A stretch of DNA of 64,000 nt from Enterobacter sichuanensis (GTDB lineage Bacteria > Pseudomonadota > Gammaproteobacteria > Enterobacterales > Enterobacteriaceae). The stretch spans positions 26,174-90,173 of the forward strand of contig NZ_POVL01000013.1 in assembly GCF_002939185.1 (NCBI RefSeq). The letters are read 5' to 3'. Positions 1 to 8,616 of the stretch are shown here, in pieces. A program made the position numbers and the translations under genes. The notes beneath the pieces are model-generated. The model saw only the letters and a list, made by a program, of their open reading frames with translations, was not told the DNA's origin and did not search any database. How positions within the stretch are numbered: position 1 is the first letter of the stretch; every line of letters begins with the position of its first letter.

Positions 1-273
1 GCGTACTTTCTGATCGCCGCCGGAGCAGAACGCCTTATCCCCTTCGCCGGTCAGGATAATCACGCCGATATTGTCGTCGTAGCGCGCATCCGCCAGGGCC
101 TGAATCATCTCTTTAACGGTCAGCGGACGGAAGGCGTTACGCACCTGCGGACGGTTAATGGTGATTTTGGCAATGCCGTCGGTGGATTTGTGGTAACGAA
201 TGTCGGTATAGCCTTCGGAGCAGTCTTGCCATTCAACCGGTGCATAGAGCATGTTTTCATCAGGATAGATCAT
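1..273 (-). CDS. menB: 1,4-dihydroxy-2-naphthoyl-CoA synthase MenB, N-terminal part (cut by window edge)
   Basis: MenB closes the second ring of the naphthoate nucleus by converting o-succinylbenzoyl-CoA to 1,4-dihydroxy-2-naphthoyl-CoA in menaquinone synthesis. Only the first 91 codons are present; the gene continues left of base 1. The protein opens [15 protein letters not shown] and reaches the crotonase-fold segments [17 protein letters not shown] and [16 protein letters not shown], the acyl-CoA and oxyanion-hole region of the enoyl-CoA hydratase superfamily. Its ATG overlaps the menH stop in an ATGA junction (270-273), so the two are translationally coupled. The match to the E. coli family is from recall, but the crotonase motif and position in the men cluster make it secure. 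Confidence 0.93.
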   Translation of the reverse strand, partial: MIYPDENMLYAPVEWQDCSEGYTDIRYHKSTDGIAKITINRPQVRNAFRPLTVKEMIQALADARYDDNIGVIILTGEGDKAFCSGGDQKVR

Positions 274-1046
274 AGAGTGTCCTTTATTCGAAGACGCAGT
301 ATCTGAGCCAGACTCGCGCTCACCGCTTCGGGGTTTTCCCGATGGGCGTTGTGTCCGGCGTTTGGAATGAGATGGCGAACGGCGTTCAGTTCAGCGGCAA
401 GGGCCGCAAACTTCTCATCGCGTTCGCCACAGAGATAATCAAAAGCGAAATCGCGTGCGCTAAGCGCGGCGCGTAAATCGGGCTGCACCGCCAGCGACGT
501 CGCCTCGAGCATCATCGCCAGCGCCACGCCGCTGTTCTGGCTGCGCAAGGTAATCAGCGCATCGCGCTGAGTGTCCGTCAGGGTGGCAAAAACGGGCTGT
601 TGATACCAGTCAGTGAATACCTTATCCAGCGGTTCGGTGCGAAAACGTCTCGCCCAGTTGCGGTCCGATGCCAGGCGCGTATGACGCGCTTCGGCATCCT
701 GCAGGCCCGGATGCCCGCCTTCAACTATCAGGCCCAGCACCCCCTTTGGCTGCTGGCAGGCGTGGAACATCGCAATGCGGCCGCCGAGGGAGTACCCGAT
801 GAGCCAGAAGTTAAGTATGTTGTAACTAACTAAAGTTCGGGTGAGTAATGTGCTCATATCTTCGAACCCCGCCACGCCAACCTGCCGGGATCCGCCGTGC
901 CCCGGCAGATCGAGATACAGCCGGGGGTAGTCGCTGAGTTTTTCACCCACCTTCTGCCACTCGCGGCTGTCGCCGGAAAAGCCGTGCAGAAAAACCAACC
1001 AGGGGTAGCCTGGCTTACCGGCCTGCTGTACCGCCCGGAGGATCAC
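270..1046 (-). CDS. menH: 2-succinyl-6-hydroxy-2,4-cyclohexadiene-1-carboxylate synthase MenH
   Basis: MenH is a cytoplasmic alpha/beta hydrolase that eliminates pyruvate from SEPHCHC to give SHCHC, the third step of menaquinone synthesis. The 258-residue protein shows the oxyanion-hole segment [11 protein letters not shown] near residues 20-30, the nucleophile elbow GYSLGGR with the catalytic Ser near residue 86, and a C-terminal NAGHNAH carrying the catalytic His. It starts with GTG, and that start overlaps the menD stop (GTGA, 1043-1046); its own stop overlaps menB. Both couplings point to one men operon transcript. Length is a few residues above the E. coli protein as I recall it. Confidence 0.94.
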   Translation of the reverse strand: MILRAVQQAGKPGYPWLVFLHGFSGDSREWQKVGEKLSDYPRLYLDLPGHGGSRQVGVAGFEDMSTLLTRTLVSYNILNFWLIGYSLGGRIAMFHACQQPKGVLGLIVEGGHPGLQDAEARHTRLASDRNWARRFRTEPLDKVFTDWYQQPVFATLTDTQRDALITLRSQNSGVALAMMLEATSLAVQPDLRAALSARDFAFDYLCGERDEKFAALAAELNAVRHLIPNAGHNAHRENPEAVSASLAQILRLRIKDTL

Positions 1047-2713
1047 AGCTGGCTCACCTGCGCCAGCAGGCTTTGCAGCGCCTGCGCACCGTCAGCCTCG
1101 TTCACCACCAGCTCAATCAGCGTCGCACCCGGCTGTTTCCAGGCGGTCGCTAGCGCGGCCCCCAGCTGCTCCCAGCTTTCCGGACGATGATATTTCAGGC
1201 TGAACATCGCTGCGGCGTGTTCGAACTGCACGTTCTGCGGCATCAGATAGAATCGCTCGCGCTCGGTCTGCGGCGTGGGCAACAGGGAGAAAATTTGCCC
1301 GCCGTTGTTGTTTACCACCATCAGCACGAACGGGGCGGACGCCTGACGCAGTAGCGCCAGCGCATTGAGATCGTAGAGCGCGGAGAGATCGCCCACGATG
1401 GCCAGCGTCGATTTCGCGCTGGCTCGCTGCACGCCCGCCGCTGTCGAAATAAGCCCGTCGATGCCGCTGGCACCACGGTTGCTGTACACCGGGTAGCCAG
1501 CTGGCAACTGTGAAAAGGCGTCAATCAAACGCACGACCAGGCTGTTGCCGACAAACAGTTGCCCCTGTTCAGGCAGGAGCTGGTGAATACGGTGCGCCAG
1601 CCCGGCTTCGCTAAATGCCTCACAATGCGCCGTTGTTCGTTCCCACGCCTGGCGCGAGAGTTCCGGGATGGCAACCGCCCAGGGTTTACGTTTTTCAGCC
1701 GGATGGAGCGTCAGCCAGGTTTCGATACTGCTGACCAGACGACGACCACGATGGTGCGCCGGGTCGAGCCGCCCTTCCAGCGCGTCCACCAGCCAGTACT
1801 CTTCGGGCGTGCAGGTCGCCTGCCACTGCAGTAACCGTTTGCCGGTTAAACTCGATCCAAGCTGGACCACAATCTGCGCCTGCGACAGCTCGGTGACCGC
1901 TTTCGCATTACCCAGCCAGAGGTCGGCGCACGGCAGCGGCTGACCGGTCTGGGAAAGCACGTCGCCAATCAGCGGCCAGCCGAGCGTTTGCGCCCATTCG
2001 GCCACCAGCTTGCCTTCCGCGGCGCTCATACGCCCGGCGACGACCACGCCGCGCTTCTGCCGCCAGAAGAACCAGTCCCGCTGTTTTGCGCTTTCAAGAT
2101 GCGTCTGCTCGCGCAGCCACGGTTTCTCACTCTCCCACCAGCTACCCAGGGAATGCTGCCATTCAAGCCCCGTGTCGTCCATTTCACCGTACAACGGCTC
2201 GGCAAACGGGCAGTTGATATGCAACGCTCCGCCGCGCAACGTCTCCATGGCATGATCGACGGTAGAGACCAGCCAGCTTGCCGGAATATCCTGAGTGGGG
2301 CGAGGAAGCGATATCGTCTGCGAAGGATGAGAAGAAAAGAGCCCCGGCTGACGAATCGCCTGGTTGGCGCCGCAGTCGATAAGTTCGGGAGGGCGGTCGG
2401 CGGTGAGCAGGATCAGCTTTTCACCGGTTAACCCGGCTTCAATCAGTGCCGGATAGAGGTTTGCCACCGCGGTACCGGAGGTGACAATCACCGCCACAGG
2501 TTCTTTGCTGGCTTTCGCCAGACCCAGCGCCAGATGGCCGAGGCCGCGTTCATCGAAGTGGGTGTGATGAATCAAGGCCCGGTTTTCGGCAGCCGCCAGC
2601 GTCAGCGGCGTTGAGCGAGAACCCGGTGCAATACACACGTGCCTGACGCCATGGCGCGTCAGGGCTTCAAGGATCACCGCCGCCCAGCGTCGGTTAAAAG
2701 AACTTACTGACAT
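1043..2713 (-). CDS. menD: SEPHCHC synthase MenD
   Basis: MenD is a thiamine diphosphate enzyme that adds the succinyl-semialdehyde unit of 2-oxoglutarate to isochorismate, giving SEPHCHC, the first committed step to menaquinone. The chosen ATG gives 556 residues beginning [18 protein letters not shown], as in E. coli; a TTG six codons upstream (2731) extends the frame but is a weaker start. Visible family features are [16 protein letters not shown] near the N terminus and the C-terminal ThDP-binding stretch [12 protein letters not shown] followed by [13 protein letters not shown]. It lies 88 bases downstream of menF and overlaps menH by four bases. Confidence 0.95.
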   Translation of the reverse strand: MSVSSFNRRWAAVILEALTRHGVRHVCIAPGSRSTPLTLAAAENRALIHHTHFDERGLGHLALGLAKASKEPVAVIVTSGTAVANLYPALIEAGLTGEKLILLTADRPPELIDCGANQAIRQPGLFSSHPSQTISLPRPTQDIPASWLVSTVDHAMETLRGGALHINCPFAEPLYGEMDDTGLEWQHSLGSWWESEKPWLREQTHLESAKQRDWFFWRQKRGVVVAGRMSAAEGKLVAEWAQTLGWPLIGDVLSQTGQPLPCADLWLGNAKAVTELSQAQIVVQLGSSLTGKRLLQWQATCTPEEYWLVDALEGRLDPAHHRGRRLVSSIETWLTLHPAEKRKPWAVAIPELSRQAWERTTAHCEAFSEAGLAHRIHQLLPEQGQLFVGNSLVVRLIDAFSQLPAGYPVYSNRGASGIDGLISTAAGVQRASAKSTLAIVGDLSALYDLNALALLRQASAPFVLMVVNNNGGQIFSLLPTPQTERERFYLMPQNVQFEHAAAMFSLKYHRPESWEQLGAALATAWKQPGATLIELVVNEADGAQALQSLLAQVSQL

Positions 2714-2801
2714 GAGATTGTCCGGTATCAAGAATACGACACAGTATAAATAATAGAAAAAACTGGAATTTTGATATGAATCGGGATTGCGCGAATCTGT
2801 A

Positions 2802-4097
2802 TTAATCCCTTAGTAGCAGAGAGCGCAATCCGGCGGCTTTGTTTTCAATCTCCTGCCACTCCTGCTCCGGGTCAGACCCGCTGACAATCCCGGCGCCGGC
2901 GTAGAGACGCAGGGAGTCCTCCTGGACGCGGGCGGAGCGCAGCGCCACGCAGAACTCACTCTGGTCAGGCGATAAATACCCGGCCGAACCGGCGTACCAC
3001 TCGCGGTTAAAAGGCTCCACCTTCTGGATAAACTCGCGCGCTGGCTGTCGCGGTAATCCGGCAACGGCCGCCGTTGGCTGCAGCATGTGCAGACACTGCT
3101 CATCATCGGCCTGTTTTAGCTCGGTCCAGATACAGCGGCGCAAATGCTGCACTTTACGCAGGCGCACCACCTGAGGCGGCAGTACTTCAAGGGTCTGCGT
3201 ATGGCGCTGAAGGCGCTGGCAAATATCTTCCACGACCAGCATATTTTCACGCTGGTTTTTATCATCATTCAGCAGCCACTCCCCCAGGCGCTGCGCCTGC
3301 TTATCATCGGGATGGCTGGCGACCGTACCCGCCAGGGCTTCCGTGCGCAGCAGCTTGCCGCGCCGCCGCCAGAGACGTTCGGGCGTTGAGCCGAGAAAGG
3401 AGTTGCTGGCGTCGAATACCATGCAGAAATGATAGCAATTTAAATTCAGGGCGCGGCTGGCCGCCATCAGCGCAACGGGATTAACGCGCTGTGTAAACTG
3501 CAGGTCGGTAGCGCGGGCGAGGACAACCTTTTCAAAATCACCGCGTGCGATGGTGTCTGTCGCTTTGCGGACCAGCCTCAGCCATTCGGGCTGTTGCGGC
3601 TGATGGGCTTCGTGCTCAACCTGAACGGAGAGCGGGCGGACAGGCTTTGCAGGACGGAGCTGCTGTAAGAAATCCCGTGCGGCCAGGGCATCGTCCTGCA
3701 GCGAACTGTCGCTCCACAGCTGCAGGCGCAGCGTGGCGTGACCCGCGCTACGTCGCCAGAGCAGGCGCGGTAGAAAGAGACTGCCCTGCTCCGGGTTAAA
3801 CGCATTAAGGCCGCAAATGCGGGTATCACCTGCCGCGTGCTGCGCGCGTAAAAACTGCGAGGCTTCTGTCAGAGAGGAAAACCGGGTAACCGCCCCCAGC
3901 GCTGCCAGCTCTTCATCGCCGTTACGCTGTTGCCAGTAAAACTGAGGATAGCACTGCTGCGCGCCCAGCCAGGCGAGCGGATCGAAAGCGTCGTTTAACG
4001 GGAAAGAGACGTCGAAATGACGTAAACCGGGTATAGCGGGTAACGCTTGCGCAAGCTGAGTACGCAGACGTTCCAGCGCGGTGGAAATCGAATGCAC
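2802..4097 (-). CDS. menF: menaquinone-specific isochorismate synthase MenF
   Basis: MenF converts chorismate to isochorismate and so opens the menaquinone branch. The 431-residue protein has the usual family length and the chorismate-binding C-terminal half: KVVLARATD with the general-base Lys, [15 protein letters not shown], and near the end [16 protein letters not shown], which carries Mg-binding acidic residues. Translation begins at GTG, preceded by a strong GGGAGAGG ribosome site at good spacing. It is the first gene of the men cluster here. An inverted repeat lies just upstream at 4126-4164. The N-terminal third is the less conserved part of the family. Confidence 0.95.
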   Translation of the reverse strand: MHSISTALERLRTQLAQALPAIPGLRHFDVSFPLNDAFDPLAWLGAQQCYPQFYWQQRNGDEELAALGAVTRFSSLTEASQFLRAQHAAGDTRICGLNAFNPEQGSLFLPRLLWRRSAGHATLRLQLWSDSSLQDDALAARDFLQQLRPAKPVRPLSVQVEHEAHQPQQPEWLRLVRKATDTIARGDFEKVVLARATDLQFTQRVNPVALMAASRALNLNCYHFCMVFDASNSFLGSTPERLWRRRGKLLRTEALAGTVASHPDDKQAQRLGEWLLNDDKNQRENMLVVEDICQRLQRHTQTLEVLPPQVVRLRKVQHLRRCIWTELKQADDEQCLHMLQPTAAVAGLPRQPAREFIQKVEPFNREWYAGSAGYLSPDQSEFCVALRSARVQEDSLRLYAGAGIVSGSDPEQEWQEIENKAAGLRSLLLRD

Positions 4098-4125
4098 GCG
4101 AACCTCTCCCTGTGAAAACGCTTAG

Positions 4126-4164
4126 TATACGGGGTACCATCATAAATATCAGTACCCACGTATA
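4126..4164. repeat. inverted repeat upstream of menF
   Basis: Arms TATACGGGGTAC (4126-4137) and GTACCCACGTATA (4152-4164) are complementary apart from one extra base in the right arm, separated by 14 bases. No T-tract follows on either strand, so a terminator is unlikely. It sits 29 bases before the menF GTG, where an operator or a leader hairpin would act. Confidence 0.5.
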
Positions 4165-4181
4165 GGGAGTGGTTAAGCGGC

Positions 4182-4487
4182 CTAACGGCGGGCTAACAGC
4201 AGACCGAGTACCAGCCCTACGGCGGCCCCGACGCCAATACCCTGCCACGGTTTTTCATGCACGTAATCATCGGCACGATACACCGCTTTTTTGGCGCGGT
4301 AGTAATAGGTATCCGATGCATGGCTGACGCGATTTTTAACCTCATGCAGCGCCTGTTCGGCACGGGCTTTAAGCTCAATATATTTCTGATCGGCAGGGTC
4401 GCCCGAGGAACGTAACACCTCTTCCAGCGTTTCACTCAGTAAGGCCAGATCGTCATCGATACGGGTATCCCAGGATTGAAATGACAT
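4182..4487 (-). CDS. elaB: ElaB, tail-anchored DUF883-type membrane protein
   Basis: ElaB is a small C-tail-anchored inner-membrane protein of the ElaB/YgaM/YqjD group; E. coli relatives are stationary-phase proteins reported to bind ribosomes. The 101-residue protein has an acidic, helical N-terminal part (TRIDDDLALLSETLEEVL), a basic middle (YYYRAKKAVYRADDYVHEKPW) and a C-terminal glycine/leucine-rich anchor GVGAAVGLVLGLLLARR. The start at 4487 has GGAG at correct spacing and gives the E. coli length; the ATG four codons upstream (4499) has no such site. ElaB here stands alone between elaA and menF. Confidence 0.9.
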   Translation of the reverse strand: MSFQSWDTRIDDDLALLSETLEEVLRSSGDPADQKYIELKARAEQALHEVKNRVSHASDTYYYRAKKAVYRADDYVHEKPWQGIGVGAAVGLVLGLLLARR

Positions 4488-4540
4488 ATTTTTCTCCATG
4501 TTAGTACACCAGTCCGCTAACTATAGCCAACGACTCGCCA

Positions 4541-5002
4541 TTACGCCTGCTTCGCTTCCCGCGCCATACCAATGTGGGGAATGCCATCTTCGTCGTAGAC
4601 TTCAGTAACCGGCACGAAACCAAAGTGGCCATAGAAGGGTTGAAGGTGCGCCTGCGCCCCCAGGTATAACGCCTTGTCTGGCCACTGTTTCTGGCACGCT
4701 GCCAGCGTTTTTTCCATCAGTTGATAGCCCAGTTTTTCACCGCGCGCGCTACCGCTGATGATGACGCGGCCAATGACCACGGGCTCGATATCATCTTCGC
4801 TTTTCAGAATCCTCGCATACGCCACCAGCTCGTTATCGCGCCAGCCGAGGATATGGCGGTTCTCGCCAACCAGATCATCGCCATCGATGTCCTGATACGG
4901 GCAGGTCTGTTCGACCACAAACACTTCACAGCGCAGTTTAAGCAGGGCATACAGCGCATTAACGGTGAGTTCACTATGGTGTAAATCTTGCCACTGGATC
5001 AT
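4541..5002 (-). CDS. elaA: ElaA, GNAT-family N-acyltransferase
   Basis: ElaA is a small cytoplasmic GNAT-fold protein whose physiological substrate is not established. The 153-residue product shows the acetyl-CoA-binding core: [22 protein letters not shown] (beta4 and the R/Q-x-x-G-x-G/A loop) and [19 protein letters not shown] near the C terminus, typical of the ElaA group. The start chosen at [12 protein letters not shown] has an AGGAG ribosome site eight bases upstream; an in-frame start nine codons earlier lacks one. It is transcribed away from rbn, with a 71-base divergent gap. Confidence 0.93.
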   Translation of the reverse strand: MIQWQDLHHSELTVNALYALLKLRCEVFVVEQTCPYQDIDGDDLVGENRHILGWRDNELVAYARILKSEDDIEPVVIGRVIISGSARGEKLGYQLMEKTLAACQKQWPDKALYLGAQAHLQPFYGHFGFVPVTEVYDEDGIPHIGMAREAKQA

Positions 5003-5073
5003 GTCAGTCTCCTTCCTGGGGTTCATCACGTTATACTAAACCCCTCCCCGTTCGGCAAAGGGCTGATTGCGTT

Positions 5074-5991
5074 ATGGAACTGATTTTTCTGGGTACGTCC
5101 GCTGGCGTGCCAACCCGCTCACGAAATGTGACGGCGATTCTGCTGGATCTCAAACATCCTACCCGCGGTGGGCTGTGGCTGTTTGACTGTGGCGAAGGGA
5201 CGCAGCATCAGCTGTTACGCACCGCTTATCACCCTGGCAAGCTGGATAAAATCTTTATCACACACCTGCATGGCGACCATCTTTTTGGCCTGCCCGGGCT
5301 GCTGTGCAGTCGCTCCATGGCCGGCAATGCCAACCCGCTGACGATTTACGGGCCTGCGGGTGTGCGTGAATTTGTTGAAACCACGCTGCGCCTGAGCGGG
5401 TCGTGGACGGATTATCCGCTGGAAATCGTTGAGATTGGCGACGGTCTGGTTTTCGATGACGGGGATTATCACGTCACCGCCCACCCGCTCAATCATCCTG
5501 TGGCGTGCTACGGCTACCGCATTGAAGCGCATGACAAACCCGGCGCGCTGGATGCCGCCGCACTAATGGCCGATGGCGTCAAACCCGGGCCGCTGTTCCA
5601 GCGCCTGAAGCACGGAGAGACCGTCACGCTGGAGGATGGGCGCGTCATCAACGGTCAGGATTATCTCGCCGCCCCGCAGCCCGGCAAAAAACTGGCGATT
5701 TTTGGCGACACGGCCCCTTGCCCGGCAGCGTTAACCCTGGCGCAGGGCGTGGACGTGATGGTGCATGAAGCCACGCTTGAAACGGCGATGGAAGAAAAAG
5801 CCAACAGCCGGGGCCATAGCTCAACGCGACAGGCGGCGCAGCTTGCCCGTGACGCAGGGGTCGGCAGGCTCATCATCACCCATGTCAGCTCACGTTACGA
5901 CGCACGGGGGTGTGCAGGCCTGCTGGCAGAGTGTCGCGCGCTGTTCCCGGAATGTGAGCTGGCCGAAGATTTCGCTCAGGTCAGCGTTTAG
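5074..5991 (+). CDS. rbn: ribonuclease BN / RNase Z (ElaC)
   Basis: Rbn is a zinc metallo-beta-lactamase-fold nuclease that processes tRNA 3' ends. The 305-residue protein is family length. It shows the zinc motif HLHGDH (His64, His66, Asp68, His69), an N-terminal [13 protein letters not shown] loop as in RNase Z, FGDTAPC around residue 210 for the bridging Asp, and a late [13 protein letters not shown] and [10 protein letters not shown] with further metal ligands. It begins 71 bases from the divergent elaA start and is followed by the cheV promoter region, so it appears monocistronic. Confidence 0.95.
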   Translation: MELIFLGTSAGVPTRSRNVTAILLDLKHPTRGGLWLFDCGEGTQHQLLRTAYHPGKLDKIFITHLHGDHLFGLPGLLCSRSMAGNANPLTIYGPAGVREFVETTLRLSGSWTDYPLEIVEIGDGLVFDDGDYHVTAHPLNHPVACYGYRIEAHDKPGALDAAALMADGVKPGPLFQRLKHGETVTLEDGRVINGQDYLAAPQPGKKLAIFGDTAPCPAALTLAQGVDVMVHEATLETAMEEKANSRGHSSTRQAAQLARDAGVGRLIITHVSSRYDARGCAGLLAECRALFPECELAEDFAQVSV

Positions 5992-6013
5992 TCCTTCATT
6001 TTTCTCTCAGGAT

Positions 6014-6021
6014 GCCGATAA
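6014..6021 (+). promoter_or_regulatory. sigma-28 (FliA) -10-like element for cheV
   Basis: GCCGATAA matches the enterobacterial sigma-28 -10 consensus exactly and lies 34 bases before the cheV ATG. The -35 side is weak: only T and A of TAAA are matched around 5995-5999. Flagellar class 3 control of cheV is known in Salmonella, which supports the reading; the poor -35 box keeps confidence moderate. Confidence 0.6.
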
Positions 6022-6055
6022 CGATTAAAAGGTCAGCATTTCTCTCGAGGGTAGA

Positions 6056-7060
6056 ATGGATAATTTCCAGAAAGATATTGATGACAGGGCGAATCTGACC
6101 CTGTCGAACCGTTTTGAACTGTTGCTGTTCCGTCTCGGCACTTCTCTTAACGAAAATAAATCTGAGCTGTTTGGCATTAACGTCTTTAAACTGCGTGAAA
6201 TTGTGCCGATGCCGGAGTTCACGAAACCCGCAGGAATGAAATCACCGCTGATGGGAATGGTGAATATTCGCGATCAGGTGATCCCGGTGATTGACCTGGC
6301 CGCCGTGGCGGGCTGTAAGCCCACTACCGGGCTGAACATTCTGCTGATCACCGAATATGCACGTAGCGTGCAGGCGTTCGCCGTGGAATCGGTTGAGAAC
6401 ATCATGCGTCTGGACTGGAAGCAGGTGCACGCCGCGGAAACCGCCGTCAGCGGGCGTTACATCACCAGTATTGCGTGTCTTGACGAGAAGACGGATACCA
6501 ACGAACTGGCGATGGTGCTGGACGTTGAGCAGATCCTGTATGACATCACGCCGGCCAACCACGATCTTCATGCCACCAATCTGAAGACCACCAAATTCCA
6601 TATTAAGCCGGGCGCTGTCGCGATTGTCGCGGAAGATTCCAAAGTGGCGCGCTCCATGCTGGAGAAGGGTCTGCAGGCAATGGAAATTCCGGCGCAGTTG
6701 CATATCACCGGTAAAGACGCGTGGGAGAAAATTGGCGTCCTGGCGGCACAGGCGCAGGCGGAAGGAGTGCCGATTACCGATAAGATTGCCCTGGTACTGA
6801 CCGACCTCGAAATGCCGGAGATGGACGGTTTTACGCTGACGCGTAAAATCAAAACCGACCCGCTGCTGAAAGATATTCCGGTGGTGATCCACTCCTCCCT
6901 TTCCGGCAACGCCAACGAAGATCATATTCGTAAGGTGAAGGCGGACGGTTATGTGGCGAAGTTTGAGCTGAACGAGCTGTCATCGGTGATTGAGGAAGTG
7001 CTGGACCGCTCGATGAAGAAGATTGACGGGCCATTGATTAGCAGGAAACAGCTGGCTTAA
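6056..7060 (+). CDS. cheV: chemotaxis coupling protein CheV (CheW domain + receiver)
   Basis: CheV couples chemoreceptors to CheA through a CheW-like domain and carries a receiver that CheA can phosphorylate, a role linked to adaptation. In the 334-residue protein the CheW domain covers about residues 15-170 (MGMVNIRDQVIPVIDLAA is the receptor/kinase contact region). The receiver covers about 185-320 with a complete phosphorylation site: acidic pair Glu193/Asp194, phosphoacceptor Asp250 in LVLTDLEMPEMDGF, Ser280 and Lys302. The start has a GAGGGT ribosome site. The gene is present in Salmonella at this locus and absent from E. coli K-12 by recall. A sigma-28-like -10 box precedes it. Confidence 0.93.
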   Translation: MDNFQKDIDDRANLTLSNRFELLLFRLGTSLNENKSELFGINVFKLREIVPMPEFTKPAGMKSPLMGMVNIRDQVIPVIDLAAVAGCKPTTGLNILLITEYARSVQAFAVESVENIMRLDWKQVHAAETAVSGRYITSIACLDEKTDTNELAMVLDVEQILYDITPANHDLHATNLKTTKFHIKPGAVAIVAEDSKVARSMLEKGLQAMEIPAQLHITGKDAWEKIGVLAAQAQAEGVPITDKIALVLTDLEMPEMDGFTLTRKIKTDPLLKDIPVVIHSSLSGNANEDHIRKVKADGYVAKFELNELSSVIEEVLDRSMKKIDGPLISRKQLA

Positions 7061-7090
7061 ATCTGGTGCGGGCTGGTGCCCTCAGCCCGG

Positions 7091-7111
7091 CCCTCTCCCA
7101 CGGGGAGAGGG
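7091..7111. repeat. CCCTCTCCC/GGGAGAGGG hairpin repeat
   Basis: Arms CCCTCTCCC and GGGAGAGGG are perfectly complementary around a three-base loop, just before the cheV/nuoN terminator. Related copies occur at 43937-43957 (one mismatch) and at the right window edge (63990-64000, truncated). It looks like a dispersed intergenic repeat found at gene ends. Confidence 0.6.
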
Positions 7112-7121
7112 AGAAAACCAT

Positions 7122-7148
7122 AAAAAAACCCGCCTCGGCGGGTTTTTT
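7122..7148. terminator. bidirectional terminator between cheV and nuoN
   Basis: A stem of AAAACCCGCC and GGCGGGTTTT around a two-base loop has an A-tract on the left and a T-tract on the right, so it can terminate cheV on the + strand and the nuo operon on the - strand. Confidence 0.9.
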
Positions 7149-7152
7149 GCTT

Positions 7153-8610
7153 TTACATCAGCGGCATCGCTCGCTGCACGATATCAATCAGCGGCTGCGG
7201 ATAGATACCGAAGATCAGTACCAGCAGTGCGGAGATGAGGACCACAATACCGCCGGCGCTGTACTGCCAGTTGGTTGGGGCGTCACGGTTGAGCTGCTGA
7301 GGTGCACTCAGGTACAGACTCACGGCCACACGCAGGTAGTAGTACAGACCAATCGCAGAGCCGATCACCACGCCCGCGGTCAGCCACCACAGATGCGCCT
7401 GCACACCGACAGCCAGCACGTAGAACTTACCAATAAAGCCCAGCGTCATCGGGATACCCGCCAGAGAGAGCATCATCACCGTCATCACCGCGGACAGGAT
7501 CGGACGGTGCCAGAACAGACCACGGTAGGAGAACAGTGAATCGGCATCCGGGCCACGGTACGGGCTGGACATCAGGCTCACCACGCCGAACGCGCCGAGG
7601 CTGCTGAACAGATAACCGGCCAGATAGACGCCCACGGTTTCCATCGACATCTCACCGCTCTGCAGCGCAATCAGCGCCACCATCAGGTAGCCCAGATGCG
7701 AGATCGAGGAGTAACCCAGCAGACGTTTGATGTTGGTCTGGCTCAGCGCCATCAGGTTACCGAAGATGATGGAGACGAACGCGATGATGCCCAGCACCAC
7801 GCGAACCGCTTCGCTGTCACCCACCGGTGCGTACAGGAACAGACGCATCACCACCCCGAAGATAGCGATTTTGCTCGCCGTCGCCAGGAAGGTAGACACC
7901 GGCGCTGGCGCACCCTGGTAGACGTCTGGCGTCCAGAGGTGGAACGGAACCAGAGAGAGTTTGAAGCCAAGGCCAACAATCATCATGCCCAGACCCGCCA
8001 GCAGCAGCGGCTCATGCAGCATGCCGTCGCCGAGGCTCTTGCCGAGCGCCATGAAGGAGAGATTACCGGACTGTGCGTACAGCAGCGCAATACCAAACAG
8101 CAGGAACGAGGATGCCGCCGCAGACAGGATGGTGTACTTGATGCTTGCTTCCAGCGAGCGCTTCTGACGGAAGGCGTAACCAATCAGACCGAACAGCGGC
8201 AGAGAGATCAGCTCAATGCCGAGGAACAGCGCAGCCAGGTGGTTCGCGTTCGCCAGCAGAATGCCGCCCAGTGCGGCAATCAGAACCAGCAGGTAAAACT
8301 CTTCTTTGTTGTCGTTGTAGCCTTCAAGCCACGGGTACGCAAAGGTACAGGTTGCCAGGCTCGCCAGCAGAACCAGACCGGTATACAGCATAGCGTAACC
8401 GTCAACGCGCATCAGCGGGGTGACGTCCATCGCCCCACCCTGGCCAACAAACCAGAGAGAGACTAACGCGGCGTTCAGGCCGATGACCGACAGCGTGGCA
8501 TTCAGGAAGTGATTGCGTCGCCACGCAATGGAGAGCATCACAACCACCACCGTCAATCCGACGATCAGCAGCGGTAGCAGCGCGATCAGTTGTTGTGGAG
8601 TTATTGTCAT
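7153..8610 (-). CDS. nuoN: NADH-quinone oxidoreductase subunit N
   Basis: NuoN is one of three antiporter-like membrane subunits of complex I that translocate protons. The 485-residue protein is almost wholly hydrophobic, with about 14 membrane segments, and contains the proton-translocation antiporter signature: [23 protein letters not shown] with the channel Lys, followed by [24 protein letters not shown]. It is the last gene of the nuo operon, begins six bases after nuoM and ends four bases before the bidirectional terminator at 7122-7148. Confidence 0.97.
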   Translation of the reverse strand: MTITPQQLIALLPLLIVGLTVVVVMLSIAWRRNHFLNATLSVIGLNAALVSLWFVGQGGAMDVTPLMRVDGYAMLYTGLVLLASLATCTFAYPWLEGYNDNKEEFYLLVLIAALGGILLANANHLAALFLGIELISLPLFGLIGYAFRQKRSLEASIKYTILSAAASSFLLFGIALLYAQSGNLSFMALGKSLGDGMLHEPLLLAGLGMMIVGLGFKLSLVPFHLWTPDVYQGAPAPVSTFLATASKIAIFGVVMRLFLYAPVGDSEAVRVVLGIIAFVSIIFGNLMALSQTNIKRLLGYSSISHLGYLMVALIALQSGEMSMETVGVYLAGYLFSSLGAFGVVSLMSSPYRGPDADSLFSYRGLFWHRPILSAVMTVMMLSLAGIPMTLGFIGKFYVLAVGVQAHLWWLTAGVVIGSAIGLYYYLRVAVSLYLSAPQQLNRDAPTNWQYSAGGIVVLISALLVLIFGIYPQPLIDIVQRAMPLM

Positions 8611-8616
8611 GGCGAA

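Noticed and set aside
2714..2731. TTG start that would lengthen menD by six codons
   Set aside because: The ATG at 2713 reproduces the E. coli N terminus; the TTG has no better ribosome site.
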